Origin: Paenibacillus glycanilyticus
GTDB taxonomy: Bacteria > Bacillota > Bacilli > Paenibacillales > Paenibacillaceae
Direction of reading: 5' to 3'
NCBI RefSeq assembly: GCF_023715145.1
Contig: NZ_JAMBNP010000001.1
Span: forward strand, 186,001 to 250,000
Length of the DNA stretch: 64,000 bases
Made by a program: the position numbers and the translations under genes. The notes under the pieces are model-generated. The model ran no database searches. It worked only from the letters and a program-made list of their open reading frames with translations, and was not told the origin of the DNA. This document shows positions 28,098 to 38,011 of the stretch, in pieces; position 1 is the stretch's first letter, and every line of letters begins with the position of its first letter.

Positions 28098-28643
28098 TCA
28101 ACCAATTTCTTCTACAATAATATTATGATTCGTATAAACACATATGTCGGCTGCTGTTTCCAGAGCGGCTCTAGCAATATCCTTGGCTTCCAGATGGGAG
28201 GCATGCTTCTGCAGCGCTCTCGCCGCTGAGAGAGCATAATTGCCGCCCGAGCCAATCGCCAGAATGCCGTCATCCGGCTCGATAATCTCCCCGTTGCCCG
28301 AGATCAATAGAAGACCCGTCGAATCCATGACCAGCATTAAGGCCTCAAGCTTGCGGAGAATACGGTCGGAGCGCCAATCCTTGGCGAGCTCGACTGCCGC
28401 GCGCTGCAAGTTGCCATGATGCTCTTCCAGCTTCGCTTCGAACTTCTCGAACAGGGTAATCGCATCGGCTACGGAGCCGGCAAACCCGGCAATGACTTGT
28501 CCCCGGTATAAACGGCGAACTTTTTTCGCTTTATTTTTCATCACGACGCTGTTCCCGAAGGTCACCTGACCGTCCCCGGCAATAGCTCCTTTACCCTCGT
28601 GGCGCACCGCGCATATCGTGGTGGCGTGAAATTCCATCTCCAT
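28098..28643 (-). CDS. hslV: HslUV (ClpYQ) protease catalytic subunit HslV
   Basis: Proteasome-like N-terminal-nucleophile peptidase, 181 aa. The core starts [26 protein letters not shown], with the conserved TT pair, KKVRRL and AGSVADA segments. AGGAGGG precedes the first ATG, so the product begins MEMEFHATT. The catalytic Thr is therefore at position 8, not 2, and residue 2 is Glu. Bacillus subtilis ClpQ also has an N-terminal extension but exposes a Ser. How the nucleophile is freed here is unclear. Confidence 0.96.
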   Translation of the reverse strand: MEMEFHATTICAVRHEGKGAIAGDGQVTFGNSVVMKNKAKKVRRLYRGQVIAGFAGSVADAITLFEKFEAKLEEHHGNLQRAAVELAKDWRSDRILRKLEALMLVMDSTGLLLISGNGEIIEPDDGILAIGSGGNYALSAARALQKHASHLEAKDIARAALETAADICVYTNHNIIVEEIG

Positions 28644-28690
28644 CTCTTCGCCCTCCTATAGCTTGCAAATTAATAGGCTTTAATACCGAT

Positions 28691-30022
28691 TTATACGTTC
28701 AGATGCTCGAAATGTTCCTTCTTAAAGCGCTCTAGGCTGTCCAGCGCACGGTTCGCAATGGCTTCATTCTTTTCCTTCTTGTTGCGGATACGATTCTCAA
28801 GCGGCGGGAATAAGCCAAAGTTCGCGTTCATCGGCTGGAAATGCTTGAAGTCAGCCGTTGTAATGTAATGCGCCATGCTGCCAAGCGTAGTATCTTCCGG
28901 CAATACCAGCGGATCCAGCCCGCGTGCCAGTCTCGCGGCATTAAAGCCTGCAATAAGGCCGGAAGCTGCGGATTCGACGTAACCTTCTACGCCGGTCATT
29001 TGACCCGCAAAGAACAAGGTGCTGCGGTTCTTCAACTGATAAGTCGGCTCCAGCATCCGCGGCGAGTTAATAAAGGTATTGCGGTGCATGACGCCGAAGC
29101 GAACGAATTCCGCATTCTCCAGCCCCGGAATAAGCGAGAATACCCGCTTCTGCTCGCCCCATTTCAAATGCGTCTGGAAGCCTACCATGTTGTAGAGCGT
29201 ACCTGCCGCATTATCCTGACGAAGCTGAATTACAGCATGCGGAAGCTTGCCTGTATGCGGATTCACAAGTCCTACCGGCTTCATCGGTCCAAACAGCACC
29301 GTTTGCTTCCCGCGGCTTGCTATGACTTCGATAGGCATGCAGCCTTCGAAATAAACTTCCTTCTCGAACTCTTTGAGCGCCGCGGTCTCTGCCGTAATAA
29401 GCGCTTCATGGAAAATCTCGAATTCTTCCTCCGTCATCGGACAGTTCAGATAAGCGGCTTCACCCTTGTCGTAACGCGATGCCAGATAGACCTTGCTCAT
29501 ATCAATGGAGTCTTTCTCAATGATTGGAGCTGCCGCATCATAGAAGTAGAAATATTCCTCGCCAAGCAGATTGCGGATCTTCTCCGACAGGGAAGGCGCA
29601 GTCAGCGGGCCAGTGGCAATAACCACGATGCTGTCCTCAGGAATATCGGTTACTTCCTCATTACGAACTTCCACAAGCGGATGCTCATGCAGAAGACGGG
29701 TTACTTCACCCGAGAAGCCGTCCCGGTCTACGGCAAGCGCTCCGCCTGCCGGAACGGCATGACGGTCCGCGCTGCCAAGAATAAGCGAGTTCAGGCGGCG
29801 CATCTCTTCCTTCAGCACGCCTACCGCGTTAGCGAGGCCATTGGCGCGCAAGCTGTTGCTGCATACGAGCTCTGCGAAGTTGTTAGTATGATGGGCAGGT
29901 GTTTTGGTTTCGGGACGCATTTCGTACAAAATGACAGGCACCCCTTGGGATGCGATTTGCCAAGCTGCCTCGCTTCCTGCTAGACCTGCTCCGATTACGA
30001 TGACTGGTTGTTGATGTGACAA
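28691..30022 (-). CDS. trmFO: tRNA (uracil-54-C5)-methyltransferase TrmFO, folate/FAD dependent
   Basis: Makes ribothymidine at position 54 of tRNA using methylene-tetrahydrofolate and FADH2, 443 aa. The FAD-binding [14 protein letters not shown] near the N-terminus, the CSNSLRAN motif and the [12 protein letters not shown] motif with a catalytic Cys are visible. TTG at 30022 is the likely start, with GGAGG eight bases upstream. It sits between topA and hslV; the xerC/codV gene found here in Bacillus subtilis is absent. Confidence 0.97.
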   Translation of the reverse strand: MSHQQPVIVIGAGLAGSEAAWQIASQGVPVILYEMRPETKTPAHHTNNFAELVCSNSLRANGLANAVGVLKEEMRRLNSLILGSADRHAVPAGGALAVDRDGFSGEVTRLLHEHPLVEVRNEEVTDIPEDSIVVIATGPLTAPSLSEKIRNLLGEEYFYFYDAAAPIIEKDSIDMSKVYLASRYDKGEAAYLNCPMTEEEFEIFHEALITAETAALKEFEKEVYFEGCMPIEVIASRGKQTVLFGPMKPVGLVNPHTGKLPHAVIQLRQDNAAGTLYNMVGFQTHLKWGEQKRVFSLIPGLENAEFVRFGVMHRNTFINSPRMLEPTYQLKNRSTLFFAGQMTGVEGYVESAASGLIAGFNAARLARGLDPLVLPEDTTLGSMAHYITTADFKHFQPMNANFGLFPPLENRIRNKKEKNEAIANRALDSLERFKKEHFEHLNV

Positions 30023-30068
30023 TGTAAAGACCTCCAATATATGCTAACACGGCATTGAAAACACAGCT

Positions 30069-30092
30069 GTCCTCCCTATGATAAGGGAGGAC
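30069..30092 (-). other. Hairpin between topA and trmFO
   Basis: A perfect 9-bp stem GTCCTCCCT/AGGGAGGAC with a 6-base loop in the 100-base gap between topA and trmFO. No strong T-run follows immediately on the minus strand (AGCTGTGTTTTC). It could act as a partial terminator or processing site. Confidence 0.5.
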
Positions 30093-30122
30093 TGTAGGCG
30101 TGACCGCATCTGTTTCTGTAGT

Positions 30123-32225
30123 TTAGGCTTGCTCTTGTTCCTGATCGTCTTCCACAAGCTCTTCCGAGTAATCGCAAGACGGACATATCAGCTTCGCACC
30201 GCTGCGGTTGCGTTTCTCGACAAGCATCGAATCACAATTCGGACAAGGCTTGTTCGTAGGCTTATCCCAGGACACATAGTCGCAGGTTGGATAGGTATCG
30301 CAGCCGTAGAAGATCCGTCCTTTTTTGCTGCGGCGCTCGATGATCTTGCCTACCGCGCATTTCGGGCAAATGACGCCGATATCCTTGACGATAGGCTTGG
30401 TATTGCGGCAGTCCGGGAAGCCGGAGCAGGCAAGGAATTTGCCGAAGCGGCCCATCTTGTACACCATATGGCGGCTGCATTTCTCGCAAATCTCATCCGA
30501 GACTTCATCCTGGATTTCGATTTCCTTCATTTCCTCTTCGGCCACTTCCAGACGCTTCTCGAAAGATTCGTAGAAGGAGGAAAGGACTTTCACCCAATCT
30601 TCCACGCCATCCTCGACATGGTCAAGATCGGTTTCCATCTTCGCCGTGAACTCGGAATTGAGGATCTCCGGGAAAAATTCCTCCATCAACTGGTTAACAA
30701 GGTCACCAAGCTCCGTCGGAATGAACTTCTTCTCTTCAATCGCTACGTAACCGCGCTTTTGAATCGTTTCGAGCGTTGGCGCATACGTACTTGGACGGCC
30801 GATGCCAAGCTCCTCAAGCGTACGAACCAGCCTTGCCTCGGAATAACGCGGCGGCGGTTGGGTGAAGTGCTGCTTCGGATCGATCGAATCCGAAGTCACA
30901 ACATCCCCTACCGCAAACGGCGGCAGGAATTTGTGCTCTTCCTCCGTACCATCGTCATTGCCCTCTACATATACCTTCATAAAGCCGGCGAACTTGATTT
31001 TGGACCCGTTTGCGCGAAAAATCACATCGCCCGAGGCCAGATCCACCGTCATCGTATCGAGAACGGCGGAAGCCATCTGGCTGGATACGAACCGCTCCCA
31101 CACGAGCTTATACAAGCGAAACTGATCGCGGCTTAAGAATGGTTTCATCGACTCAGGATCACGAAGCGTCGAAGTTGGACGGATCGCTTCATGGGCATCC
31201 TGGGCATTGCTGTTCTTCTTCACATAGACGCGTGGCTGCTCCGGAAAATACGACGGACCGTACTTGCCTTCGATATATTCCTTGGCTTCCTCTTGGGCAA
31301 CCGGAGAGATCCTCGTCGAGTCCGTTCTCATATAGGTAATGAGACCGACCGTCCCTTCCTTGCCAAGCTCTACGCCTTCATACAGCTGTTGAGCAACAGA
31401 CATCGTCTTGGAAGCACGGAATCCGAGCTTACGGGCTGCTTCCTGCTGCAGAGAGCTCGTAATAAACGGAGGCGCTGGATTACGGAGACGTTCCTTCTCT
31501 TTGACCTCGGCTACCTTGAACTGGTTGCCCGAGAGAGCCGCAAGAATCGTCTGCATCTCCTGCTCATTGCCCAGCTCCCGCTTCTCGCCGTTAATGGAAT
31601 GATACTTGGCTTCGAACGGAACGCCCTGTTGAGTCAGCTTCGCTGTAATTGACCAGTATTCTTCCGGAATAAAGGCATCAATCTCGTTCTCGCGGTCAAT
31701 GATCAGCTTCACGCAGACCGATTGTACGCGGCCCGCGGATAAGCCCTTCTTAACCTTCTTCCACAACAGCGGACTAATCTTGTAACCGACGAGGCGGTCA
31801 AGAATCCGTCTCGCCTGCTGGGCGTTAACAAGATCCATATTAATTTTACGCGGAGTTTTAAAAGCATCCTTAACGGCTTGCTTCGTTATTTCATTAAATA
31901 CGACACGGCAGGTGTCTGTCTCGTCCAGCTCCAGATAATGGGCCAAATGCCAAGCGATCGCTTCTCCTTCGCGATCGGGGTCGGCTGCGAGAAAGACATG
32001 CTTAACTTTCTTGCTCGCGTCTTTCAATTCTTTCAATACACTGCCCTTGCCTCGAATCGTAATATATTTCGGTTGAAAACCGTTCTCTACTTCGACGCCA
32101 GTCTGACTTTTGGGCAAATCGCGAATATGGCCCATCGACGCTTTAACGATATATTTACTGCCCAAATACTTGCCGATCGTCTTGGCTTTGGCCGGTGATT
32201 CCACGATTACTAATGAATCTGCCAC
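30123..32225 (-). CDS. topA: DNA topoisomerase I (type IA)
   Basis: Relaxes negatively supercoiled DNA, 700 aa. The TOPRIM domain has [17 protein letters not shown] and [14 protein letters not shown]. The active-site Tyr is in [14 protein letters not shown]. Three C-terminal four-Cys zinc motifs follow ([13 protein letters not shown]..., CPKCAVGKI..., CPNCDSMLV...). The start is GTG at 32225, preceded by GAGGGGG. Standard position between dprA and trmFO. Confidence 0.98.
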   Translation of the reverse strand: MADSLVIVESPAKAKTIGKYLGSKYIVKASMGHIRDLPKSQTGVEVENGFQPKYITIRGKGSVLKELKDASKKVKHVFLAADPDREGEAIAWHLAHYLELDETDTCRVVFNEITKQAVKDAFKTPRKINMDLVNAQQARRILDRLVGYKISPLLWKKVKKGLSAGRVQSVCVKLIIDRENEIDAFIPEEYWSITAKLTQQGVPFEAKYHSINGEKRELGNEQEMQTILAALSGNQFKVAEVKEKERLRNPAPPFITSSLQQEAARKLGFRASKTMSVAQQLYEGVELGKEGTVGLITYMRTDSTRISPVAQEEAKEYIEGKYGPSYFPEQPRVYVKKNSNAQDAHEAIRPTSTLRDPESMKPFLSRDQFRLYKLVWERFVSSQMASAVLDTMTVDLASGDVIFRANGSKIKFAGFMKVYVEGNDDGTEEEHKFLPPFAVGDVVTSDSIDPKQHFTQPPPRYSEARLVRTLEELGIGRPSTYAPTLETIQKRGYVAIEEKKFIPTELGDLVNQLMEEFFPEILNSEFTAKMETDLDHVEDGVEDWVKVLSSFYESFEKRLEVAEEEMKEIEIQDEVSDEICEKCSRHMVYKMGRFGKFLACSGFPDCRNTKPIVKDIGVICPKCAVGKIIERRSKKGRIFYGCDTYPTCDYVSWDKPTNKPCPNCDSMLVEKRNRSGAKLICPSCDYSEELVEDDQEQEQA

Positions 32226-32252
32226 GTTAGGCGCCCCCTCTCTCACTACATG

Positions 32253-33368
32253 TTACAACGCTATATAAACTGCCCCTGGCTGTTGTTCGATTTTCCGTTT
32301 TATACATAAATTTATCAGAAGTGCGCTCAAATGTCCAAAAGGGATCATCGTAAGCTGGTGCAATTCGTTAATTGTAAGCGGACGATCGCGCAACAGATCG
32401 ATGATTCGCTGCTCTTCAGCACTCATGCCTGACGCTTCCGAAACGGTTTGTCTCGGCGTTGTCAGAGCCGCAAGCCTCTCCTTCAGCCAGCTGTATTCCT
32501 CGAGAATATGACCGGCGCTGCTGACCAGCTTGGCTCCTTCGCGAATCAGACTGTTTGGTCCTTCGCTCTTGGGCGAGGAGATTGGCCCTGGTATTGCAAA
32601 GACATCCCGCCCCATCTCAAGTGCCTGGTCTGCCGTAATCAGCGACCCGCTGCCCTTCGCTGCTTCCACGACAATCGTGCCAAGCGACAATCCTGCTATG
32701 ATCCGATTGCGGAGCGGAAACATTCCGGGATGAAGCGGCGAACCAACCGGTGATTCCGATAGGATTAACCCGTCCCGCATGATCTGCTGGTACAGCGACC
32801 TGTTCTCAGGCGGATAGCAGTGATCGACAGGACTTGCCAGCACCGCAATGGTGCTTCCCTCGCCTTTCAAAGCCGCTTCATGCGCTTTGCTGTCAATCCC
32901 CCGGGCAAGACCGCTCACAACGGTGAAGCCTTGCTGAGAAAGCTGCTCAGACAGCGACAACGCGGTGTGACGACCATAGGCGCTTGGATTTCTCGTTCCC
33001 ACCATGGCAATTGACGGCCTCTTCAGCAGTTCAAGCCTGCCTAATGCATACAGTACCCATGGCGGCTGCGGAATTCGGCGGAGATCCTCCGGATATTCTT
33101 CATCATAAGGCGTTAACACGGCTGCTCCCAGCTCTTGAGCCCGTTTATAAGGGGCCTGAGGCCAATCAAACAGCTCACTCCAACGTTTGGCGGCCGTCTC
33201 TGCCTGCGCGCGTCCAAAGCCTATAGCAAGCCAATCTGCAACGTTTGTGCCGTTCACCGTCTCCCAAGCTTTATGAGCAACCGCTTTCTGAACGGTATGC
33301 CATCCTATGCCCGAACATTCATGCAGCATGATAACCATCTGCTTACATTTATCATTATTTAGCGTCAT
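32253..33368 (-). CDS. dprA: DNA-processing protein DprA (Smf)
   Basis: Binds incoming single-stranded DNA and loads RecA in natural transformation, 371 aa. The Rossmann core shows GTRNPSAYGRHTAL, VVSGLARGIDSKAHEAAL and EAAKGSGSLITADQALEMGRDVFAIPG. A C-terminal winged-helix domain follows (LTINELHQLTMIPFGHLSALL). The ATG at 33368 has GGAGAGG upstream; a longer frame would run into the preceding terminator region. comM, another transformation-linked gene, is nearby. Confidence 0.96.
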   Translation of the reverse strand: MTLNNDKCKQMVIMLHECSGIGWHTVQKAVAHKAWETVNGTNVADWLAIGFGRAQAETAAKRWSELFDWPQAPYKRAQELGAAVLTPYDEEYPEDLRRIPQPPWVLYALGRLELLKRPSIAMVGTRNPSAYGRHTALSLSEQLSQQGFTVVSGLARGIDSKAHEAALKGEGSTIAVLASPVDHCYPPENRSLYQQIMRDGLILSESPVGSPLHPGMFPLRNRIIAGLSLGTIVVEAAKGSGSLITADQALEMGRDVFAIPGPISSPKSEGPNSLIREGAKLVSSAGHILEEYSWLKERLAALTTPRQTVSEASGMSAEEQRIIDLLRDRPLTINELHQLTMIPFGHLSALLINLCIKRKIEQQPGAVYIAL

Positions 33369-33413
33369 TAGAGCTGTCCTCTCCTTAAGGGAGATCAGCC
33401 TGCATTCCTTCCT

Positions 33414-33442
33414 ATTGTGCGTTACATGGCAAAAGAATGCAA
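33414..33442 (-). promoter_or_regulatory. Possible promoter of dprA-topA
   Basis: TTGCAT (33437-33442) and CACAAT (33414-33419) on the minus strand are 17 bases apart, between the sucCD terminator and dprA. Both hexamers are imperfect (three and four of six), so this is tentative. Confidence 0.3.
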
Positions 33443-33468
33443 GTCGACCCGAAATTTTTGTAAAAAAA

Positions 33469-33508
33469 AGCAACCTTTCAAGCCCTCGAAGGGCAATGAA
33501 AGGTTGCT
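33469..33508 (-). terminator. Terminator of sucCD
   Basis: A 12-bp perfect outer stem (AGCAACCTTTCA, 33469-33480, with 33497-33508) and an inner GCCC/GGGC hairpin. A run of T follows on the minus strand (TTTTTTTTAC). Confidence 0.9.
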
Positions 33509-33606
33509 TACCTTTTAGATATAAGAAAGTGTACGTAACGGCTCTCTGCGCCACCTAAGGATGACGCGGCCATTACGATTGCTTCATTAATATGCTTCTT
33601 GTGATG

Positions 33607-34548
33607 CTAGGCTTGCGCTACGCCTGTTGTGCATTTCTCAAGCAGGCCTTGTGCTTCAAGCACCGATACAAGCGTAGAGCCCATGTCGGAAGGCGTTGGA
33701 GCAACTTTAATGCCGCATGCTTCCAAAGTCGCGATTTTTTCCGCTGCAGTACCTTTACCGCCGGAAATAATAGCGCCCGCATGTCCCATACGTTTGCCTG
33801 GAGGCGCTGTAGCGCCGCCGATGAAGCCAACTACCGGCTTCTTCATGTTCGCTTTGATCCACTCAGCAGCTTCTTCCTCTGCCGTACCGCCGATCTCACC
33901 GATCATAATAACCGCGTAAGTGTCCGGATCATCGTTGAAACGGCTCAAGATATCGATAAACTCGGAGCCTTTAACAGGGTCGCCGCCGATACCAACCGCG
34001 GAAGATTGACCGATTCCGCGCGTGGAAAGCTGATGAACCGCTTCGTAAGTCAGTGTTCCCGAACGGGAAACAACGCCTACATGGCCTTTTGTATGAATGT
34101 AGCCCGGCATGATGCCGATTTTGCATTCGCCCGGAGTAATAACGCCAGGGCAGTTAGGACCGATAAGAGTCGTTTTGCTGCCTTCCATGTAGCGTTTTAC
34201 TTTAACCATGTCCAGCACCGGAATGCCTTCCGTAATACAGATAACAAGATCAAGGCCAGCGTCTACGGCTTCCATGATCGAGTCGGCTGCGAATGCAGGC
34301 GGTACATAGATAACCGAAGCTGTTGCGCCTGTTGCCGCTACCGCTTGCTCTACAGTATTAAATACCGGAAGAGATACAACGCTGCCGTTCTCCAGTGTAA
34401 TATCGACGTTAGTGCCGCCTTTACCAGGAGTTACGCCGCCTACCATTTGCGTGCCGTAGTCCAATGCGCCTTTCGCATGGAACAAGCCAGTTGCGCCTGT
34501 AATCCCTTGAGTAATTACTTTTGTGTCTTTATTGACCAAAATGCTCAT
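33607..34548 (-). CDS. sucD: Succinate-CoA ligase (ADP-forming), alpha subunit
   Basis: TCA-cycle enzyme subunit that binds CoA and carries the phosphohistidine, 313 aa. The nucleotide-fold start ([24 protein letters not shown]) and the catalytic His loop ([17 protein letters not shown]) are plain. GGGGATG lies before the ATG. It is 31 bases downstream of sucC and the pair ends in a strong terminator. Confidence 0.98.
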   Translation of the reverse strand: MSILVNKDTKVITQGITGATGLFHAKGALDYGTQMVGGVTPGKGGTNVDITLENGSVVSLPVFNTVEQAVAATGATASVIYVPPAFAADSIMEAVDAGLDLVICITEGIPVLDMVKVKRYMEGSKTTLIGPNCPGVITPGECKIGIMPGYIHTKGHVGVVSRSGTLTYEAVHQLSTRGIGQSSAVGIGGDPVKGSEFIDILSRFNDDPDTYAVIMIGEIGGTAEEEAAEWIKANMKKPVVGFIGGATAPPGKRMGHAGAIISGGKGTAAEKIATLEACGIKVAPTPSDMGSTLVSVLEAQGLLEKCTTGVAQA

Positions 34549-34579
34549 CGAATTTCACATCCCCGTTAATGAATTCGTA

Positions 34580-35740
34580 CTATTTGACGAGATTAACGAT
34601 TTTTTGCGCGCCGTCTGCCATCGAGTCAGCTGCAACAATGTTTAATCCCGATTCGTTCAACATTTTTTTACCAAGCTCAACGTTTGTGCCTTCCAGTCTA
34701 ACAACCAGCGGACGGTCCAGACCAAGCTCTTTCGCAGCAGCGATAACGCCATCAGCGATAACGTCACAACGCATAATGCCGCCGAAGATATTAACGAAAA
34801 TACCTTTTACGTTCTCGTCGGACAGGATGATTTTGAACGCTTCCGTTACTTTCTCTTTAGTAGCGCCGCCCCCTACGTCCAGGAAGTTGGCAGGGTCGCC
34901 GCCGTAGTATTTGATGATGTCCATTGTCGCCATTGCAAGACCGGCGCCGTTAACCATGCAGCCGATGTTGCCCTCGAGGGCAATGTAGCTCAAGTCGTAT
35001 TTCGATGCTTCGATCTCTTTCGCGTCTTCTTCTTCCAAGTCGCGAAGCGCCACGATGTCTTTGTGACGGTAGAGAGCATTGGAATCGAAGTTCAGCTTAG
35101 CGTCAAGTGCCATTACATTGCCGTCGCCGGTAACCACAAGCGGGTTGATCTCCGCGATAGAGCAATCTTTTTCAACGAATGCCGTGTACAGAGCGATCAT
35201 GAATTTAACCGCTTTGTTAACAAGCTCGCTAGGAATGTTGATTGCATAAGCCAGTTTGCGCGCTTGGAACACTTGCAGGCCAATTGCAGGATCAATCACT
35301 TCTTTGATAATCTTCTCAGGCGAATGAGCTGCTACTTCTTCAATCTCCGTGCCGCCCTCTTCGGAAGCCATCATGGTTACGCGGCCTGTACCACGGTCGA
35401 TAACAACACCTACATAGTATTCTTTCTTGATGTCGCAGCCTTGCTCGATAAGAAGACGCTTTACTTCTTTACCTTCAGGGCCTGTTTGATGAGTAACGAG
35501 TACTTTGCCAAGAATTTCGCTGGCATATGTACGAACTTCATCAATGTTTTTCGCTACTTTAACGCCGCCCGCTTTACCGCGGCCGCCAGCGTGAATTTGC
35601 GCTTTTACAACAACCACCGGGGTACCCAGTGCTTGCGCTGCTTCTACCGCCTCATCAACGGAGAACGCTACCTTTCCTTCTGGAACAGCAACACCGTACT
35701 GTTTCAGGACCTCTTTGCCTTGATACTCATGGATATTCAT
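34580..35740 (-). CDS. sucC: Succinate-CoA ligase (ADP-forming), beta subunit
   Basis: ATP-grasp subunit of succinyl-CoA synthetase, 386 aa. N-terminal [22 protein letters not shown], the nucleotide-binding [18 protein letters not shown], and the C-terminal [13 protein letters not shown] and [13 protein letters not shown] segments are characteristic. GGAGG precedes the ATG. It is first in a two-gene operon with its own promoter. Confidence 0.98.
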   Translation of the reverse strand: MNIHEYQGKEVLKQYGVAVPEGKVAFSVDEAVEAAQALGTPVVVVKAQIHAGGRGKAGGVKVAKNIDEVRTYASEILGKVLVTHQTGPEGKEVKRLLIEQGCDIKKEYYVGVVIDRGTGRVTMMASEEGGTEIEEVAAHSPEKIIKEVIDPAIGLQVFQARKLAYAINIPSELVNKAVKFMIALYTAFVEKDCSIAEINPLVVTGDGNVMALDAKLNFDSNALYRHKDIVALRDLEEEDAKEIEASKYDLSYIALEGNIGCMVNGAGLAMATMDIIKYYGGDPANFLDVGGGATKEKVTEAFKIILSDENVKGIFVNIFGGIMRCDVIADGVIAAAKELGLDRPLVVRLEGTNVELGKKMLNESGLNIVAADSMADGAQKIVNLVK

Positions 35741-35799
35741 TGTTAGAAATCCTCCATTTCACAGACTCGACTTCAGTCATATGTACACAAACCTTAATT

Positions 35800-35828
35800 A
35801 TTGTAGCATTATTTATGCCATATTTCGA
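35800..35828 (-). promoter_or_regulatory. Promoter of sucCD
   Basis: Minus-strand TCGAAA (-35, 35823-35828) and TACAAT (-10, 35800-35805) with a 17-base spacer. The -10 is extended (TGCTACAAT). The leader to sucC is about 55 bases. Confidence 0.6.
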
Positions 35829-35861
35829 CCCTTCGGGTTTTGGTTTTTTGATATGGATTTG

Positions 35862-35876
35862 ATCTCAAAATGAGAT
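35862..35876. other. Small palindrome between sucC and comM promoters
   Basis: ATCTCA-AAA-TGAGAT, with six-base arms, lies between the divergent sucC and comM promoters. It could be an operator for either. No regulator family is recognised from it. Confidence 0.3.
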
Positions 35877-35943
35877 TAAACAACCGATGGACTACAGTAG
35901 TATGCCCTATTTTTTAGAAGAATTCATACTTGTTTTTCCATTA

Positions 35944-35973
35944 TTGACAGAGATGTGATTCTTCCACTATGAT
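35944..35973 (+). promoter_or_regulatory. Promoter of comM
   Basis: A perfect -35 TTGACA (35944-35949) and TATGAT -10 (35968-35973), spaced by 18 bases, on the plus strand. Transcription would start near 35980, leaving a leader of roughly 70 bases that contains the hairpin at 36016-36047. Confidence 0.72.
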
Positions 35974-36015
35974 GACGTTAACGATAATTTCATAAAAACA
36001 AGAACGGACGTAAGG

Positions 36016-36047
36016 AAGCACCTTCATCCCATTATTTGGAGGTGCTT
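36016..36047 (+). promoter_or_regulatory. Terminator-like hairpin masking the comM ribosome site
   Basis: AAGCACCTTC (36016-36025) pairs with GGAGGTGCTT (36038-36047) with one wobble, giving a 10-bp stem and 12-base loop. Three more T follow the 3' arm before G (CTTTTTG). The GGAGG ribosome site of comM lies in the 3' arm. The structure could therefore stop transcription or block translation of comM. Confidence 0.6.
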
Positions 36048-36053
36048 TTTGTT

Positions 36054-37610
36054 GTGTTCAGTTTAATGCATAGCAGCAGCGTGCTTGGCGTCGAAGGAAA
36101 AGGTATTTCGGTTGAGGTAGATATTGCAAGCGGATTGCCGCAGGTCAGCGTTGTTGGCCTGCCTGACCCTGCCGTCAGGGAATCTGTGGAACGGGTCCGG
36201 GCGGCGATCAAAAACAGCGGCTTCGCCTTCCCTCTTGACCGAATCACGGTCAATCTGGCTCCCGCGGACCTGCGCAAGGAAGGTACGGCCTTTGACCTGG
36301 CGATAGCGGCAGGCATCCTGACTGCCAGCGGACAACTGGAAACGAATCCTTTCATCCAAACGATGCTGATTGGGGAACTGTCCCTAAATGGCGAGATACG
36401 TCCGGTCCCCGGCGTCTTGGCGATGATCGAGCAGGCAAAACGCTCGGGAATCCGCAAGGTTCTCCTTCCGCTCGCGAACGCCAAGGAAGCGGCTTGGATA
36501 ACGGATATGGAGCTGTATGCCGTGACCCATCTGAAGGAGCTGTTAACGGAGAACAAAGGAGCTGAGGCTTGGTCAGCTATCCGGTTTGACGCGGCCGCAA
36601 GCAGAGACAAGGCTTCTGCAGCAGAGGAAGAAGAGCATGCCGACGGATTTGGCGACTTCAGCGATGTATACGGGCAGCAGCAGGCAAAGCGTGCATTATT
36701 AATTGCCGCTGCAGGTAAGCATAATATCCTGTTTGCGGGGCCGCCCGGAACCGGCAAAACCATGATGATTCGCCGGCTGCCCGGCATTCTGCCTCCGCTC
36801 ACGGAAGAAGAAGCCCTTGAAGTGACGAAGATTTACAGCGCTGCCGGCAAGCTGTCCACCGATGCGCGGGGATTAATCCGGATTGCGCCATTCCGTTCTC
36901 CCCATCACACGATATCGGCCGGAGGCCTGATCGGCGGGGGCTCCGTGCCGAAGCCGGGCGAGGTGACTCTTGCCCATCATGGCTTGTTGTACCTGGACGA
37001 ACTGCCGGAATTCTCGCGGACCGTACTGGAGGTTCTCCGTCAGCCTTTGGAGGACGGCATCGTTACCATTGCACGCTCCAGAGCCGTGTTTCATTTTCCG
37101 GCCAAGCTTATGCTGGCTGTTTCCTTTAATCCTTGTCCTTGCGGTTATGCCGGTCATGAAACAACGGAGAAACGGTGCACCTGCAGCGATACCGCGATTG
37201 CCAAGTATAGAAGCAAGATGTCCGGACCGCTGCTCGACCGGATCGATATCCAGCTCGAGGTACCTAGACCGATTGAACTTAACGGCGGAGGAACTGATTT
37301 GGCTGCAACGAGCTCCATGCAGATGCGCCAGCAAGTGCTTGCAGCCAGAGAAATAAAAGTCCAGCGAGACGCGGAGCTTGGCTTAAAGCCGGGTTTACGC
37401 TTATCCGGTACGGCTCTTCGCCGGTCTATTTTAATGAAGAAAGAAGCATTCGAGCTTCTTGATAATGCCCTTGTTGTGCTGAATATCAGCATGCGCGCCT
37501 ATGATCGGATATTGCGGCTGGCGAGAACCATTGCCGACGTGGAAGGCAGCGAATGGATTGAGGATGTGCATATAGCCGAGGCTATTCAATACAGGAGACT
37601 TGATGTGTAG
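36054..37610 (+). CDS. comM: YifB/ComM family AAA+ ATPase (Mg-chelatase-like)
   Basis: Hexameric helicase-like protein implicated in branch migration during transformation in other bacteria, 518 aa. A Lon-like N-terminal domain (GVEGKGISVEVDIASGLPQVSVVGLPD) is followed by Walker A (FAGPPGTGKTMMIRRLPG near 235), Walker B (GLLYLDELPEF), a Cys-rich segment (NPCPCGYAGHETTEKRCTC), and a C-terminal ChlI-type domain. The GTG at 36054 is chosen by GGAGG spacing; TTG 18 bases upstream is in frame but overlaps that site. Confidence 0.93.
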   Translation: MFSLMHSSSVLGVEGKGISVEVDIASGLPQVSVVGLPDPAVRESVERVRAAIKNSGFAFPLDRITVNLAPADLRKEGTAFDLAIAAGILTASGQLETNPFIQTMLIGELSLNGEIRPVPGVLAMIEQAKRSGIRKVLLPLANAKEAAWITDMELYAVTHLKELLTENKGAEAWSAIRFDAAASRDKASAAEEEEHADGFGDFSDVYGQQQAKRALLIAAAGKHNILFAGPPGTGKTMMIRRLPGILPPLTEEEALEVTKIYSAAGKLSTDARGLIRIAPFRSPHHTISAGGLIGGGSVPKPGEVTLAHHGLLYLDELPEFSRTVLEVLRQPLEDGIVTIARSRAVFHFPAKLMLAVSFNPCPCGYAGHETTEKRCTCSDTAIAKYRSKMSGPLLDRIDIQLEVPRPIELNGGGTDLAATSSMQMRQQVLAAREIKVQRDAELGLKPGLRLSGTALRRSILMKKEAFELLDNALVVLNISMRAYDRILRLARTIADVEGSEWIEDVHIAEAIQYRRLDV

Positions 37611-37623
37611 CTTTCAAAAATGA

Positions 37624-37658
37624 AAAAGCGGCTTTCTGCTAGTCAGAAGGCCGCTTTT
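37624..37658. terminator. Bidirectional terminator between comM and yraN
   Basis: A 15-bp stem with one wobble pair (AAAAGCGGC..., 37624-37638, with 37644-37658) and a 5-base loop. A-rich and T-rich flanks suit termination of comM from the left and of the yraN operon from the right. The right arm reaches into the end of yraN. Confidence 0.88.
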
Positions 37659-38011
37659 ATATGTTTAATTTCACTGATGACGTACTCATGGCCCATCGTG
37701 ACCGCAATAACATCAAACCGCATTGGCGGATAGGCCAATTGTCGCATGCGCAAATAGATCTGAGCAATTAGCGCTACCTGCTGCTGCTTGCGTCGGTCAA
37801 CCGATTCCGCCGCTGTACCAAACCGTCCACCCGAGCGTCTCGTTCTTACCTCAACGAATACGAGCGTATTATCGAGTGACGCAATGATGTCGATCTCGCC
37901 GGCGCGGCAGCGCCAGTTCCGTTCAATGATAACATACCCTTCATTCTCGAGATACTGACAGGCTGCCGCTTCACCAGCTAGCCCCGTCTGTCTTCTCCGG
38001 TCTTCACTCAT
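37643..38011 (-). CDS. yraN: UPF0102 family protein YraN (nuclease-like fold)
   Basis: A 122-aa protein of the restriction-endonuclease-like fold. The catalytic-type motif is present: GLAGEAAACQYLENEGY, then GEIDIIASLDNTLVFVEVRTR, with the D-ExK-like arrangement (the Lys position is Arg here). Its cellular role is not settled. The start MSEDRRRQ has GAGGGA upstream and overlaps the flhX gene by 8 bases, so it is translated from the same mRNA. Confidence 0.92.
   Translation of the reverse strand: MSEDRRRQTGLAGEAAACQYLENEGYVIIERNWRCRAGEIDIIASLDNTLVFVEVRTRRSGGRFGTAAESVDRRKQQQVALIAQIYLRMRQLAYPPMRFDVIAVTMGHEYVISEIKHIKAAF

Noticed and set aside
28841-31136. Plus-strand open frames of 380 and 352 codons opposite trmFO and topA
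   Set aside because: Antisense shadows of well-identified genes; the products have no recognisable family or ribosome site.
33592-34569. Plus-strand open frame of 325 codons opposite sucD
   Set aside because: Shadow of sucD, rich in Cys, Arg, Phe and Asn with no domain; sucD itself is unmistakable.
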